Of a DNA stretch of 64,000 bases, positions 11,784 through 19,781 are shown in pieces; position 1 is the first letter of the stretch, and each line of letters starts with the position of its first letter. The notes beneath the pieces were generated by a model. The model had not been told where the DNA came from and searched no databases. It saw nothing but the letters and a program-made list of their open reading frames with translations. The position numbers and the translations under genes were made by a program. Location: NCBI RefSeq assembly GCF_008124605.1, contig NZ_VRYN01000002.1, positions 480,558-544,557 on the forward strand, given 5' to 3'. Source of the DNA: Halobacterium salinarum DSM 3754 (GTDB lineage Archaea; Halobacteriota; Halobacteria; Halobacteriales; Halobacteriaceae).

Positions 11784-12452
11784 ATGCGCCGACGCACCTA
11801 CCTGTCGCTGGTCGGGAGTGCCGCGGCCGCCGGAACCGCCGGCTGCCTCGGTGTCCTGGGCGGCGACGACACACCGACCGTACTGCCCGAGCCCGACCAC
11901 GAGTACGACGCCAGCGCGCTCCCGTATCCCGCCTGGGGCGAGCGCGTCCCCGACGCCACGGTTCCGGCGGCGCTCGGGGACGCCACGGTGTCGACCCGGG
12001 AGACCGAGACCCCGGCGTTGTACACGTTCTTCTACAGCCACTGCCAGACCGTCTGTCCGGTGTTGGTGTCGACGCTCCGGAACATCCAGACCCACGCCGC
12101 GAACAACGGCTACGCCGACGACATCGCGTTGCGGCCCGTGACCTTCGACCCCGAGCGCGACACCGCCGACCGCCTGGCGTCGTACGGCGAGCGGATGCAC
12201 GTCGACACCGACGCCGACAACTGGACGTTCCTGCGGCCGGCGGGCGTCGACCGCGCGAAGGCCGTGGTGACCGACGACTTCGGCGTGACGTTCAAGCGCA
12301 CACACCCAGAGGACATGGCGCAGTACATGTTCTCACACGCGGCGCTGACCGTGCTCGTTAACGCCGACGGCTACGTGGAGCGGACGTACCGGTCGAAGTC
12401 GCCGGACGAGCAGCAGCTCATCGCGGACCTGGAGACGGTGAGACAAGCGTGA
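11784..12452 (+). CDS. SCO1/SenC-type copper chaperone lipoprotein
   Basis: Thioredoxin-fold copper protein likely needed to assemble the CuA site of terminal oxidase; 222 residues, on the outer face of the membrane. The N-terminus MRRRTYLSLVGSAAAAGTAG followed by Cys is a signal with twin arginine and a lipobox, so it is probably Tat-exported and lipid-anchored. The copper site is visible as CQTVCP (about residues 88-93) with the distal His in FSHAAL (about 179). Its last 4 bp overlap the start of the thioredoxin-like gene, and the CcdA-like gene overlaps that in turn, giving a three-gene operon for extracytoplasmic thiol and copper handling. Confidence 0.88.
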   Translation: MRRRTYLSLVGSAAAAGTAGCLGVLGGDDTPTVLPEPDHEYDASALPYPAWGERVPDATVPAALGDATVSTRETETPALYTFFYSHCQTVCPVLVSTLRNIQTHAANNGYADDIALRPVTFDPERDTADRLASYGERMHVDTDADNWTFLRPAGVDRAKAVVTDDFGVTFKRTHPEDMAQYMFSHAALTVLVNADGYVERTYRSKSPDEQQLIADLETVRQA

Positions 12453-12982
12453 ACCGGCGGCGGGTGCTGGCCGCGCTGGCGGGCAGTGGGTTGACCGGCG
12501 CCAGCGTCTGGGTGGCCCGCAACGGCGTCCCCTCGCCCGGCGACGAAGACGCCGCCAGCGGCGGTCTCCCGAGAACGGTCGAGACCCTGGACGCGCCGGG
12601 ATCGACGGCGGGGACAGCGCAGGTCCCCAGCCCGGACGCCCCGACGGTCGTGGACCTGTTCGCAACGTGGTGTGCGCGGTGTGACGAACAGCTCGCGTCG
12701 ATGCGCGCGGTTCGGGGCGACTACCCGGACGTGTCGTTCGTGTCGGTGACCAACGAGCGCGTCGGCGACACGCTCACCCGCGGCGATCTGGCCGACTGGT
12801 GGACTGCCAACGGCGGCGAGTGGACGCTCGGCGTCGACCCCGGGAGCGGCGTGCTCGCCGCCTTCGGCGCGAACGCCCTGCCGTTCGTCGCCATCACCGA
12901 CGCCGACGGCGAGATCGTCGCCACACACAGCGGGGTCGCGTCCGCGGCCACGCTGCGCGAGCGCCTCGACACAGTCACATGA
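12449..12982 (+). CDS. TlpA/ResA-like membrane-anchored thioredoxin
   Basis: Extracytoplasmic thiol-disulfide protein, 177 residues, starting with GTG that overlaps the upstream stop by 4 bp (GTGA). The N-terminus MNRRRVLAALAGSGLTGASV is a hydrophobic twin-arginine-like signal or anchor. The redox motif is FATWCARC (about residues 71-78), and the cis-proline region NALPFVAITD is near 146-155. Its likely job is to keep Sco or the oxidase copper-binding cysteines reduced, taking electrons from the CcdA-like protein encoded immediately downstream. The next gene starts inside its last codons (ATG at 12979). Confidence 0.85.
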   Translation: MNRRRVLAALAGSGLTGASVWVARNGVPSPGDEDAASGGLPRTVETLDAPGSTAGTAQVPSPDAPTVVDLFATWCARCDEQLASMRAVRGDYPDVSFVSVTNERVGDTLTRGDLADWWTANGGEWTLGVDPGSGVLAAFGANALPFVAITDADGEIVATHSGVASAATLRERLDTVT

Positions 12983-13650
12983 GTGCGCTCCCGTTGGGCG
13001 GCGCGGCGGCGTTCGCCGCGGGCGCGGGCGTCACGACGTTCTTTGCGCCCTGCGCGTTCCCCCTGCTGCCGGGGTACGTCGGCTACTACGTGACCGAGCG
13101 CGACAGCGACATCGCGGTGGTGGCGGCCGCCGCCGCCGCCGCCGTGGGCGCGATCACCACGCTTGGAGCCGTCGCCGGCGTGGTGCTCGCGGCCGGCCAG
13201 CCGGTCAAGGCGGCGCTGCCCGCAGTCGAGCCCCTGATCGGACTGGGGCTGGTGGTGGTCGGCGTGCTCACAGCGGCCGGGCGCGGGCCCCGGATCACCG
13301 TCGTGCTCCCCGAGCGTCCCGCGTCGGTGGTCGGGTTCGGCGTGTTCGGCGGCGTGTACGCGCTGGCCGCGGCGGGCTGTGTGGTGCCGGTGTTCATCGG
13401 CGTCATCGGGCAGGCGGTCGAACACCCGCTGCCCGGCGCGGTGACCGTGCTCGGCGTGTACGCCGCGGGCGTGGCCGCGCCCCTGGTCGGCGTGACGCTG
13501 CTTGCAGGCGCGGGTGTCGACGCGTGGCGCGAGCTCGGCGCGTACACCGAATCCATCGAGCGCGCCGCGGGCGTGGTCATGGTGGCCGCGGGGGTGGGCC
13601 AGATCGTCGTTGGGCTCGGGCAGGTGTCGGCGGTCGGCGTCAGCCTGTAG
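12979..13650 (+). CDS. CcdA/DsbD-like thiol electron transporter
   Basis: Integral membrane protein of 223 residues with about six hydrophobic helices. It carries electrons from cytoplasmic thioredoxin across the membrane to extracytoplasmic thioredoxin-like proteins. The two essential-type cysteines are present in the expected duplicated contexts, FAPCAFPLLPGY (about residues 22-33) and AAGCVVPVFIG (about 133-143). The start ATG overlaps the stop of the upstream thioredoxin-like gene. It converges with the zinc ATPase gene, whose stop lies only 14 bp away. Confidence 0.88.
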   Translation: MSALPLGGAAAFAAGAGVTTFFAPCAFPLLPGYVGYYVTERDSDIAVVAAAAAAAVGAITTLGAVAGVVLAAGQPVKAALPAVEPLIGLGLVVVGVLTAAGRGPRITVVLPERPASVVGFGVFGGVYALAAAGCVVPVFIGVIGQAVEHPLPGAVTVLGVYAAGVAAPLVGVTLLAGAGVDAWRELGAYTESIERAAGVVMVAAGVGQIVVGLGQVSAVGVSL

Positions 13651-13664
13651 CGCTGGGCCGGCGG

Positions 13665-15938
13665 CTACGGCGAGATGCGGCCCAGCCGGAGGGCGTTGCC
13701 GGTGACCCCGAGCGTCATGCCGGCGTCGCCGGCGAGCACCGCCAGCCAGATCGGCACCAGGCCGAACGGCACCCCGACCGCGAGCGCGGCTTTCAGGCCG
13801 AGGCTCGCCCAGATGTTCTGGCGGATGACCGTGTTCGTGTCCCCGGCCAGCTCGTAGAGGTACGGTAGCGTCGTGATGGCGTCCCCCAGCAGCGCCACGT
13901 CCGCCGTCTCGATCGCGGTGTCGGTGCCCGCCGCCCCCATGGCGATGCCGACTGTGGCAGCCGCCAGCGCGGGCGCGTCGTTGATGCCGTCGCCGACCAT
14001 CGCCACGTCGCCGTGTTCGTCCTGGAGGTCCGCAACGACGCTGGCTTTCTCCGCGGGGAGGCAGTCGGCGTACACCGCGTCGACGCCGACCTCGTCGCCG
14101 ACGGCGCGCGCGGTGCGCTCGTTGTCCCCGGTCAGCATCACGGTCCGAGCGACGCCGTGCTCGCGGAGCCTGGAGACGGTGTCGGCTGCGCCCGCCCGCA
14201 CCGTGTCACCGACCGCGATCACGCCGAGCAACGCGTCCGCGGTGCCCACCAACACCACCGTCTTGCCGGCGGCCTGGAGGTCGGGGATCGTGTCGGCCCG
14301 GAGATCCAGGCAGTCGGCGTGCTCGCAGTCGGGCTGGGCCGCCCGCAGGCCGCCGTCAGTGGTCGCATGCACGTGGGACAGGTCGACGCCGTGTTCCTCG
14401 AACAGCGCGGGCTTCCCGGCGAAATGCGGTTGGCCGTCGAGCGTGGCGCGCACCCCCTGGCCAGTGACGCTGTCGAAGTCCGTGACCGACGGCGCGTCGA
14501 CGCCGGCTTCGTCGGCGGCGTCCACGATGGCGTCCGCGATGGGGTGTTCGCTGCGGGCTTCCAGGCCGCGAGCGCACGCCAGCACGTCGCGCTCGCGGTG
14601 CCCGTTGAGCCCGCGAACGTCGGTGACCGCAAGGTCGCCCGCGGTCAGCGTGCCGGTCTTATCGAAGGCGACGACGTCGACGTCGGCCATGGCTTCGAGG
14701 TGGGTGCCGCCCTTGACGAGCACGCCGTGGTTGGCCGCGCTCGTGATGGCCGACACGACTGACACCGGCGTCGAGATGACGAACGCACACGGGCACGCGA
14801 GCACGAGCAGCGTCAGCCCGTGGACGACCGCAGTCGGCCAGGACACGCCGAGCACGAACGGCGATCCAAGCGTCGTGAGCACCGCGAGCGCGACGACGGC
14901 AGGCGTGTACTTGGCGGCGAAGCGTTCGACGAACTGCTCGCGGTCGGTCTGATTCGACTGGGCGTCCTCGACGAGTTCGACGATGCGGGACAGCGTGTCG
15001 TCGCCCGGGGCGGCGGTGACCTCGACTTCGAGATACCCCGTCTCGTTGACGGTGCCGGCGTACACCTCGTCGCCCGGCTGCTTGCTTTCGGGGACGGATT
15101 CACCCGTCACGGGCGACTGGTCGACGGCGCTGTCCCCGTCAACGACGACGCCGTCGGCCGGGATCTTTTCGCCCGGCCGCACCGCAACGCGGTCGCCGAT
15201 CGAAACCGTGTCGGCCGGGACCGTCGTCTCGGTGCCGTCGGGGTCGATGATCGTCGCTTCATCGGGAGACAGCGCCATGAGCTCGCGCAGCGACTGGCGG
15301 GCGCGGTCCATGGCGTACCCCTCAAGCAGTTCCGCGATGCTGAACAGGACCGCGAGCGTCGCGGCCTCGAAGTACAGCGGCTTCCCGAACGCGAAGCTGG
15401 CGGTGAGCGCGCCGAGGATGGCGATCGACATCAGGAAGTCGATGTCCATGCGGCGGTCGCGGGCCGAGCGCGCGCCGTTGCGAAGCGTCTTGAAGCCACC
15501 GGCCGCGACCGCGACGAGGAACGCGACGTCGGCGGCGTGCAGGCTGGTGCCGGCGACCACCCCCAACACGACGTTCGCGTCACCGACGAAGAACCGCAAC
15601 GCCAGTCCGGCGAGCAGGAACACGCCGCCGACCGCGGTTTGGAGGGCGCGAGGGCTGGTCCAGACGTCCGCCCGGGAGGTGTCTCGGTCGCCGTCGGTTC
15701 CGGTGACGTCGTAGCCGGCGGCCTCAACGGCGGCCACGACGTCCGGCGTGGTGGCCGTGCTTTCGTCGAGCGTGACGACGACGGAGCCCGTCGTCGGCTG
15801 TTCTTCGTGGGCGGTGACGCCGGCGGTGGCGTCGAGGGCGTCCGCGACGCTGCCGGCGCACGACGAGCAGTCCATCCCGGGCACGTCGAGGCGCAACTCG
15901 ACCAGGCCGTCGCCGGGCGGGTGATCGCGTGAAGACAT
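13665..15938 (-). CDS. zntA: Zn/Cd-exporting P1B-type ATPase
   Basis: Heavy-metal efflux pump of 757 residues. The N-terminal metal-binding domain has GMDCSSC (Cys24 and Cys27). Transmembrane helices follow, then the phosphatase motif SPVTGES, the intramembrane ion site ACPCAFVISTPV, the phosphorylation site DKTGTLT, a nucleotide-binding domain with SEHPIADA, and the hinge MVGDGINDAP. Near the C-terminus, GLKAAL and LAGDAGMT supply the Lys and Asp typical of the Zn/Cd/Pb group (P1B-2), so zinc or cadmium is favoured over copper. A His/Cys-rich insertion in the nucleotide domain (CEHADC region, about residues 533-538) may also bind metal. TATA-like and palindromic sequences lie just upstream. 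Confidence 0.92.
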   Translation of the reverse strand: MSSRDHPPGDGLVELRLDVPGMDCSSCAGSVADALDATAGVTAHEEQPTTGSVVVTLDESTATTPDVVAAVEAAGYDVTGTDGDRDTSRADVWTSPRALQTAVGGVFLLAGLALRFFVGDANVVLGVVAGTSLHAADVAFLVAVAAGGFKTLRNGARSARDRRMDIDFLMSIAILGALTASFAFGKPLYFEAATLAVLFSIAELLEGYAMDRARQSLRELMALSPDEATIIDPDGTETTVPADTVSIGDRVAVRPGEKIPADGVVVDGDSAVDQSPVTGESVPESKQPGDEVYAGTVNETGYLEVEVTAAPGDDTLSRIVELVEDAQSNQTDREQFVERFAAKYTPAVVALAVLTTLGSPFVLGVSWPTAVVHGLTLLVLACPCAFVISTPVSVVSAITSAANHGVLVKGGTHLEAMADVDVVAFDKTGTLTAGDLAVTDVRGLNGHRERDVLACARGLEARSEHPIADAIVDAADEAGVDAPSVTDFDSVTGQGVRATLDGQPHFAGKPALFEEHGVDLSHVHATTDGGLRAAQPDCEHADCLDLRADTIPDLQAAGKTVVLVGTADALLGVIAVGDTVRAGAADTVSRLREHGVARTVMLTGDNERTARAVGDEVGVDAVYADCLPAEKASVVADLQDEHGDVAMVGDGINDAPALAAATVGIAMGAAGTDTAIETADVALLGDAITTLPYLYELAGDTNTVIRQNIWASLGLKAALAVGVPFGLVPIWLAVLAGDAGMTLGVTGNALRLGRISP

Positions 15939-15961
15939 TGCGAACTGGTACGTTCCGGACG

Positions 15962-15969
15962 GTTATGAA
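15962..15969 (-). promoter_or_regulatory. TATA-like element of the zinc ATPase gene
   Basis: On the minus strand the sequence TTCATAAC is centred about 28 nt before the zntA ATG, the spacing expected for a leaderless haloarchaeal transcript. Confidence 0.5.
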
Positions 15970-15990
15970 CGCTACTGCTATCTACCCGGG

Positions 15991-16030
15991 TTGAGTTAAT
16001 CAAAGTTAACAAAAAAATCCGATTGAGTTA
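15991..16030. promoter_or_regulatory. Repeats and palindrome upstream of zntA
   Basis: TTGAGTTA occurs at 15991-15998 and again at 16023-16030. Overlapping the first copy is the inverted repeat GTTAATCAAAGTTAAC at 15995-16010 (arms GTTAA/TTAAC). The block is unusually AT-rich and sits 20-90 bp upstream of the zntA TATA element. It is a candidate binding site for a metal-responsive regulator. The rest of 16031-16316 is GC-rich and shows no convincing gene. Confidence 0.4.
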
Positions 16031-16316
16031 TTAATTAGGAGGTTGAGCCGCGGCGGCACAGGGATCACCGGCCGCCACCAGCGTGCCCACATGGCGGCGT
16101 TCATCGCGGGGAACCGAGCGCAACGGACGCATCGAGGAGCGACAGGAGCGCTTCGACACCGCCGACTGCGTGGCGATGACCCGCCCGATCCGTGACATCG
16201 CAAACGAGAGCGGACGTTCCGCGGCCGCGGTCGGATACGCGCTGTTCGCGTGCGACGCCCACGTTCGTTCGGGCACGCTGTGTTAGCAACGTGGACCGTC
16301 AAACGCGGCTTGAATG

Positions 16317-16330
16317 GTATTTTTTAATAC
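16317..16330 (+). promoter_or_regulatory. Palindrome overlapping the nikR TATA box
   Basis: GTATTTTTTAATAC has 5-bp inverted arms (GTATT/AATAC) around four T. It lies 22-36 nt before the nikR ATG, where the TATA box should be. A dimeric repressor bound here would block transcription, so autoregulation by NikR is a reasonable inference. Confidence 0.45.
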
Positions 16331-16352
16331 TGAGTGCGGACTGTGTTGTTAT

Positions 16353-16781
16353 ATGAGCGTTGTCAGCGTCTCGATGCCCGAAGAACTGCTCGAGCGACTC
16401 GACGACTTCGCGGACGATCACGGATACACCGGTCGCAGCGAGGTCGTCCGGGAGGCCAGCCGAAACCTGCTCGGCGAGTTCGAGGACAAGAAACTGGAGG
16501 GGCGGGAGCTGATGGGCGTGGTCACTGTGGTCTTCGATTACGAGACGACGACCGTCGAGGAGAAGATGATGCACCTGCGCCACGAACACGAAGGGTTGGT
16601 GGCGTCGAACTTCCACAGCCACGTCGGCGGTCACCACTGCATGGAGCTGTTCGTGCTGGAGGGGTCACTGGAGTCCATCTCGACGTTCGTCGGGAAGATC
16701 CGCGCGACCAAGGACACACTAACCATCGATTACTCCGTGCTTCCGGTTGACGAGTTCGGGGGGCTGGCTGACGTGAGCTGA
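16353..16781 (+). CDS. nikR: Nickel-responsive regulator NikR
   Basis: Ribbon-helix-helix regulator that represses nickel uptake genes when nickel binds; 142 residues, the normal NikR length. The N-terminal DNA-binding part runs from the beta strand [11 protein letters not shown] to the helix [16 protein letters not shown] (residues 3-40). The C-terminal ACT-like nickel domain keeps the square-planar ligands His77, His88, His90 and Cys96, seen in RHEHEG, FHSHV and HHCMEL; they are offset by one from the E. coli numbering. It stands next to the zinc ATPase gene, so the locus deals with metal homeostasis. No nickel transporter is adjacent. Confidence 0.93.
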   Translation: MSVVSVSMPEELLERLDDFADDHGYTGRSEVVREASRNLLGEFEDKKLEGRELMGVVTVVFDYETTTVEEKMMHLRHEHEGLVASNFHSHVGGHHCMELFVLEGSLESISTFVGKIRATKDTLTIDYSVLPVDEFGGLADVS

Positions 16782-16785
16782 CGCG

Positions 16786-17022
16786 CTACGTGTGTTGAGC
16801 GATCCAGCGCCCGTCTTCCTCAGCGACCAAGCCGTTGTCCTGGAGGTCCGGGAGGACACGAAGGAGCGTGAGCAACGGCAACTCGAGGTCGGCCTTGAGG
16901 TCGTCCAACGTTGCCCCACCCTGGGTCGCGAGATAGAGGTAGACGAGCTTCCGACGGTTCGAGTCGATGGCACGAACCGATGACACGACGCCAGCTGACT
17001 GCTCGTCACGTTGCGTGCTCAT
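16786..17022 (-). CDS. Small winged-helix DNA-binding protein
   Basis: A 78-residue protein with one predicted winged helix: RKLVYLYLATQGGATLDDLK then LPLLTLLRVLPDLQDNGLV and a short wing ending in DGRWIAQH. This resembles the N-terminal half of TrmB or MarR-like haloarchaeal regulators with no effector domain. It converges with nikR, with a 4-bp gap between stops. Its function is unknown; a DNA-binding role is inferred from the fold. Confidence 0.72.
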   Translation of the reverse strand: MSTQRDEQSAGVVSSVRAIDSNRRKLVYLYLATQGGATLDDLKADLELPLLTLLRVLPDLQDNGLVAEEDGRWIAQHT

Positions 17023-17487
17023 ATCCGACGGCAGTACTTCGACGATAATAAAACTGGCCTACCACGTCTGTCGAAATCGGTGGGCGACAGGAACCGCCAC
17101 AAGCGAAGCGACACGCTGGGCCGTCGACAACGGCTGTGGAACTGCGTGGAGCGACGGCCACAGCAATGCCGTAACTCCTTACGCGTGGAGGGCCGACGGG
17201 GCGTCAACTGACGGCATCGTGCTCGCGGGCCCAACCGCGAGCACGTCACCACCGCTGCACCGCTGCAGCGTGTGAAGGGTGGAGGGAGAGAGGAGAGACT
17301 GTGAGACCGAACGCTGCGATGTGGATTGCCGACACCCCCACTGCACGCACGTTCGAAGCCTCACGATCGACACGAGCACGGGAAGCCACATAAATCAGTG
17401 TCGGCGTTCTCTGGCGCTGCAAGTGCCCCGGAACGCACAGGGCAGTCGAACGCCGATCCACGGACCGGCTGACCGCCGGCCGGGATG
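17023..17487. other. 465-bp stretch without a convincing gene
   Basis: All open frames here are short, lack haloarchaeal acidic composition and overlap each other. The only structured element is a perfect 11-bp inverted repeat, CGTGCTCGCGG (17218-17228) and CCGCGAGCACG (17235-17245), with a 6-nt loop. It could be a transcript-end hairpin or a protein site. I see no tRNA or conserved RNA motif. Confidence 0.5.
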
Positions 17488-17925
17488 TTACAACCGGTCG
17501 AACGCTTCGTCCACCATCTCCCCCGTGGTGGCGACGATGTCCTGCATCTCGCTGTCGTCGGCAGCCATCCCGAGGAGTCGCGCGATGCGCATGATCGAGA
17601 CGTGATAGACCCGCTGGCGGCCGGGCGATTCTGCCCAGATCACCACGTTACACGGCATCAACGCGCCCAAGCGGTTGTCGGTCGCGTCGAGGGCGCGATC
17701 GGCCACGTCGGGGTGACACGCGCCCAGCACGTAGTAGGGGTCGCGGTCGGCGTCGATCTTCTCGTTGAGTAGTTCCGCGGGCGAAAACTCCACGGGGACA
17801 CCGAAGCCGGCATCCGTGAATACGTCCCGGACGTGCTCGATGGCGTCCTCGTGGGACAGTTCCAGTGTCGCCTGCTGTTCGCCGATGTCAGCGGGGTCGA
17901 TGGCGGCCGGGTCGATGGGAAGCAT
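17488..17925 (-). CDS. DUF302 family protein
   Basis: Cytoplasmic protein of 145 residues from the start MLPIDPAAID. The DUF302 core is recognisable: a helix with SHEDAIEHVRDVFTDAGFGV (about 24-43), PYYVLGACHPDVADRAL (about 65-81), then the strand IGALMPCNVVIWAES-type segment, here RLGALMPCNVVI (about 88-99). DUF302 proteins are small, often found with sulfur or thiol metabolism and membrane stress genes, but no reaction is established. A longer GTG-initiated form is possible. It is divergent from a TrmB-like regulator gene 343 bp away, which may control it. Confidence 0.82.
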   Translation of the reverse strand: MLPIDPAAIDPADIGEQQATLELSHEDAIEHVRDVFTDAGFGVPVEFSPAELLNEKIDADRDPYYVLGACHPDVADRALDATDNRLGALMPCNVVIWAESPGRQRVYHVSIMRIARLLGMAADDSEMQDIVATTGEMVDEAFDRL

Positions 17926-18210
17926 TCCGTGTGGTGTATCGACCAGGCCGGACAAAACGGTGGCGAGAACAAGCACCGCGCGCCCGACACCTCAGCGAGC
18001 GAAACAACCGACTCACACCAGCCGAGAATATTGTCTCCATAGCGCACACCCGGGGCGGCGGGTAGCGCCGCGGCGACACCGCGCCAGGCGAACGGGTACG
18101 GCGGTACAGCACGCCGACTGGAGCCAGCGAGTCGAGGCACCCGGACGGAGCCAGTGCCGGACGGCTACAGCCCCGATCGCGGGGTTGTGTGCGCCGGCCC
18201 GCGCCGGGAA

Positions 18211-18229
18211 TTGTATAGAGTTTACACAA
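18211..18229 (+). promoter_or_regulatory. Imperfect palindrome before a TrmB-like regulator
   Basis: TTGTATA (18211-18217) and TACACAA (18223-18229) form a near-perfect inverted repeat (6 of 7 positions) around GAGTT, about 40-58 nt before the regulator ATG. It sits in the 343-bp divergent region between the DUF302 gene and the regulator, the rest of which shows no gene. Likely operator for autoregulation. Confidence 0.4.
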
Positions 18230-18268
18230 ATCTTTTGGTGTCGAACCGGCTAGAGGAACCCAACGCCA

Positions 18269-18673
18269 ATGCCAGATTCGATGGCTGAACAACTCCGCCA
18301 CGACATGACCTGTGACGGGCTCTTGGAGTGTTTCCACGGCCTCAAACAGCTCGATAAGGGCGTGTTCCAAGCGCTCGTCACCACGAACGACGCACTGACA
18401 GTCGACGACATCGCCGAACGCGTGGACCGCGAGCGCTCGACGGCCTACCGCGCGGTTCAACGCCTCCTCAGCGCGGGACTCATCCAGAAAGAACAGATCA
18501 ACTACGACCAAGGCGGCTACTATCACGTCTACGAGCCGACCGATCCCGCCGAGATCGCGGACGACATGCAGCGACTGCTCAACGACTGGTACGCCAAAAT
18601 GGGCCAGCTCATCCAAGAGTTCGAAACCAAATACGACCGCACGGACGCCGGCGTGCAGTCCATCGAAGGCTGA
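18269..18673 (+). CDS. TrmB-like HTH transcriptional regulator
   Basis: Protein of 134 residues with an N-terminal winged helix: LDKGVFQALVTTNDALTVDD, then AERVDRERSTAYRAVQRLL as the recognition helix region (about 52-70) and the wing GLIQKEQINYDQGGYYHVYE. A C-terminal amphipathic helix (about 92-125, with LLNDWYAKMGQLIQEFE) probably mediates dimerisation. This is a one-domain TrmB-type regulator common in haloarchaea. It is divergent from the DUF302 gene; the pair suggests a small thiol- or stress-related regulon. An internal start at MAEQLRH is possible. Confidence 0.82.
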   Translation: MPDSMAEQLRHDMTCDGLLECFHGLKQLDKGVFQALVTTNDALTVDDIAERVDRERSTAYRAVQRLLSAGLIQKEQINYDQGGYYHVYEPTDPAEIADDMQRLLNDWYAKMGQLIQEFETKYDRTDAGVQSIEG

Positions 18674-18792
18674 GCGCGCCCCACCAGTGGCTGCGCTGCC
18701 GCCCGATCGTGAACTGATTGCCGCCCCGCGACGAACTGCAGGCGTGGGCTGATCGAGTGCGCCGGAACCACAGATCGACCACCACCACAAGC

Positions 18793-18800
18793 GTTATTTT
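18793..18800 (+). promoter_or_regulatory. TATA-like element of a small membrane protein gene
   Basis: GTTATTTT is centred about 27 nt before the ATG at 18823, consistent with a leaderless transcript. Confidence 0.4.
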
Positions 18801-18822
18801 GCCGGTTGATGATGGATAGATT

Positions 18823-19227
18823 ATGAGTTCTGGCTTCTCCACAGGCGAGCGGCGAGACTTTGCGATCGGTCTCGGTGTTGTCTCCGCGGTCGCCAGCATT
18901 GCCGGAATTCTGGTGTCCGATGTCTCCATCACGTTCAGCACGTCGGCCTTTCTCTTCGTCATGCTCGTCGCGTTCGGAGCCGGGAACACCGTGGGTGTCT
19001 CGTGCTATCTGTTCATCGATCAGTCCGTGGTGACGCCGATGATCGGCGCTAGCTACGTCGTAGCGGTAGTAATCGCGCTGTTCCTCGGCGCCCAATCGTC
19101 GGGAATGCTGATGGTCAAGTTCGTCACTGTTTCGTTCCTTGCGATCATCGCGGGAAGCATCGAGTACGTGGTCCGGTCCCTGATCGGGGAGTTCGTCGAG
19201 ATCATCGAGCCGCGACCGCTCGTGTGA
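18823..19227 (+). CDS. Four-helix membrane protein, unknown function
   Basis: Not recognised. The 134 residues contain about four hydrophobic helices (roughly 14-32, 40-58, 68-90 and 95-118), short polar loops, and a C-terminal tail FVEIIEPRPLV. No catalytic motif is visible. Composition and codon use resemble the chromosome rather than the AT-richer element downstream. A TATA-like GTTATTTT at suitable distance supports expression as a single gene. Confidence 0.62.
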   Translation: MSSGFSTGERRDFAIGLGVVSAVASIAGILVSDVSITFSTSAFLFVMLVAFGAGNTVGVSCYLFIDQSVVTPMIGASYVVAVVIALFLGAQSSGMLMVKFVTVSFLAIIAGSIEYVVRSLIGEFVEIIEPRPLV

Positions 19228-19371
19228 GCGGCCCTGTCAGCGACCCGGGTCGGCAGTGTGGCTCGAATACCGGGAGTCAACGAGTGGCGCGGCCGACGCG
19301 TCCGGGGAGACCGACTGAAATGAGGATCGCAGCTACCCCTGGAGCCACGTGCTCAGGGGCCAGGCACAGTG

Positions 19372-19388
19372 TGGATGGGCCCTAGCGG
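19372..19388 (+). repeat. Distal attachment-site copy (tRNA-Met 3' end duplicate)
   Basis: TGGATGGGCCCTAGCGG matches the tRNA-Met 3' end and flank at 21114-21130 (TGGATGGGCCCTGGCGG) with one mismatch in 17. The copy is in the same orientation 1.74 kb away, and an integrase fragment lies just inside it. This is what is left when an element integrates by tyrosine recombinase into a tRNA 3' end. Confidence 0.65.
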
Positions 19389-19446
19389 TTCGTGACTCCA
19401 CGGTTGCAGTTCGACCCGGAACTTCGGCTGACTTTGTAACGGTCCA

Positions 19447-19590
19447 TCATTCGTTGGGCAGGTAGTCGCGGCGCTGATTGGCTCGCTCGCGCTTGTTGCG
19501 TCGGTCGTAGTGCTTGTCCAGAATCTCCTCGCTCGCGTTCAGGCGGTCGGACACACCCCGGCGAGTACCCAGAGCCACGAGTGCACGGTA
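19447..19590 (-). pseudogene. Remnant of a tyrosine integrase (C-terminal part)
   Basis: The C-terminal 45 or so residues read RRGVSDRLNASEEILDKHYD followed by RRNKRERANQRRDYL. This is the end of haloarchaeal phage/plasmid integrases, where HY in KHYD carries the nucleophilic tyrosine. Upstream in the frame the protein has no integrase character, and the other catalytic residues are missing, so the gene is decayed. It lies 58 bp inside the distal att copy, as expected for an integrase gene. The remaining sequence 19591-19781 shows no gene. Confidence 0.62.
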
Positions 19591-19781
19591 GCCGCGCGCT
19601 CTCGGGTACCTTCGACTAAGTACGCCGTCGTTCACTTTCGCGGTGTGGCTCCCTCGCATGGACCGTGGCGAGGCCCACCCTCCGTGAATCACCCTGTCGA
19701 GTGAGCCAAATTCACTCGGTTTTCCCGCCTCGTGTGTACGAGTCAAAGACAGTCGCGGAGATCACACGCTCAAAATTCTCA

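Noticed and set aside
14820..15932. Plus-strand frame opposite zntA
   Set aside because: Antisense of the ATPase helices and phosphorylation domain; Arg/Gly/Asp repeats typical of artefacts.
16083..16286. Possible 67-residue gene between zntA and nikR
   Set aside because: Basic composition, no family resemblance, and an overlapping antisense frame of similar length; neither could be supported.
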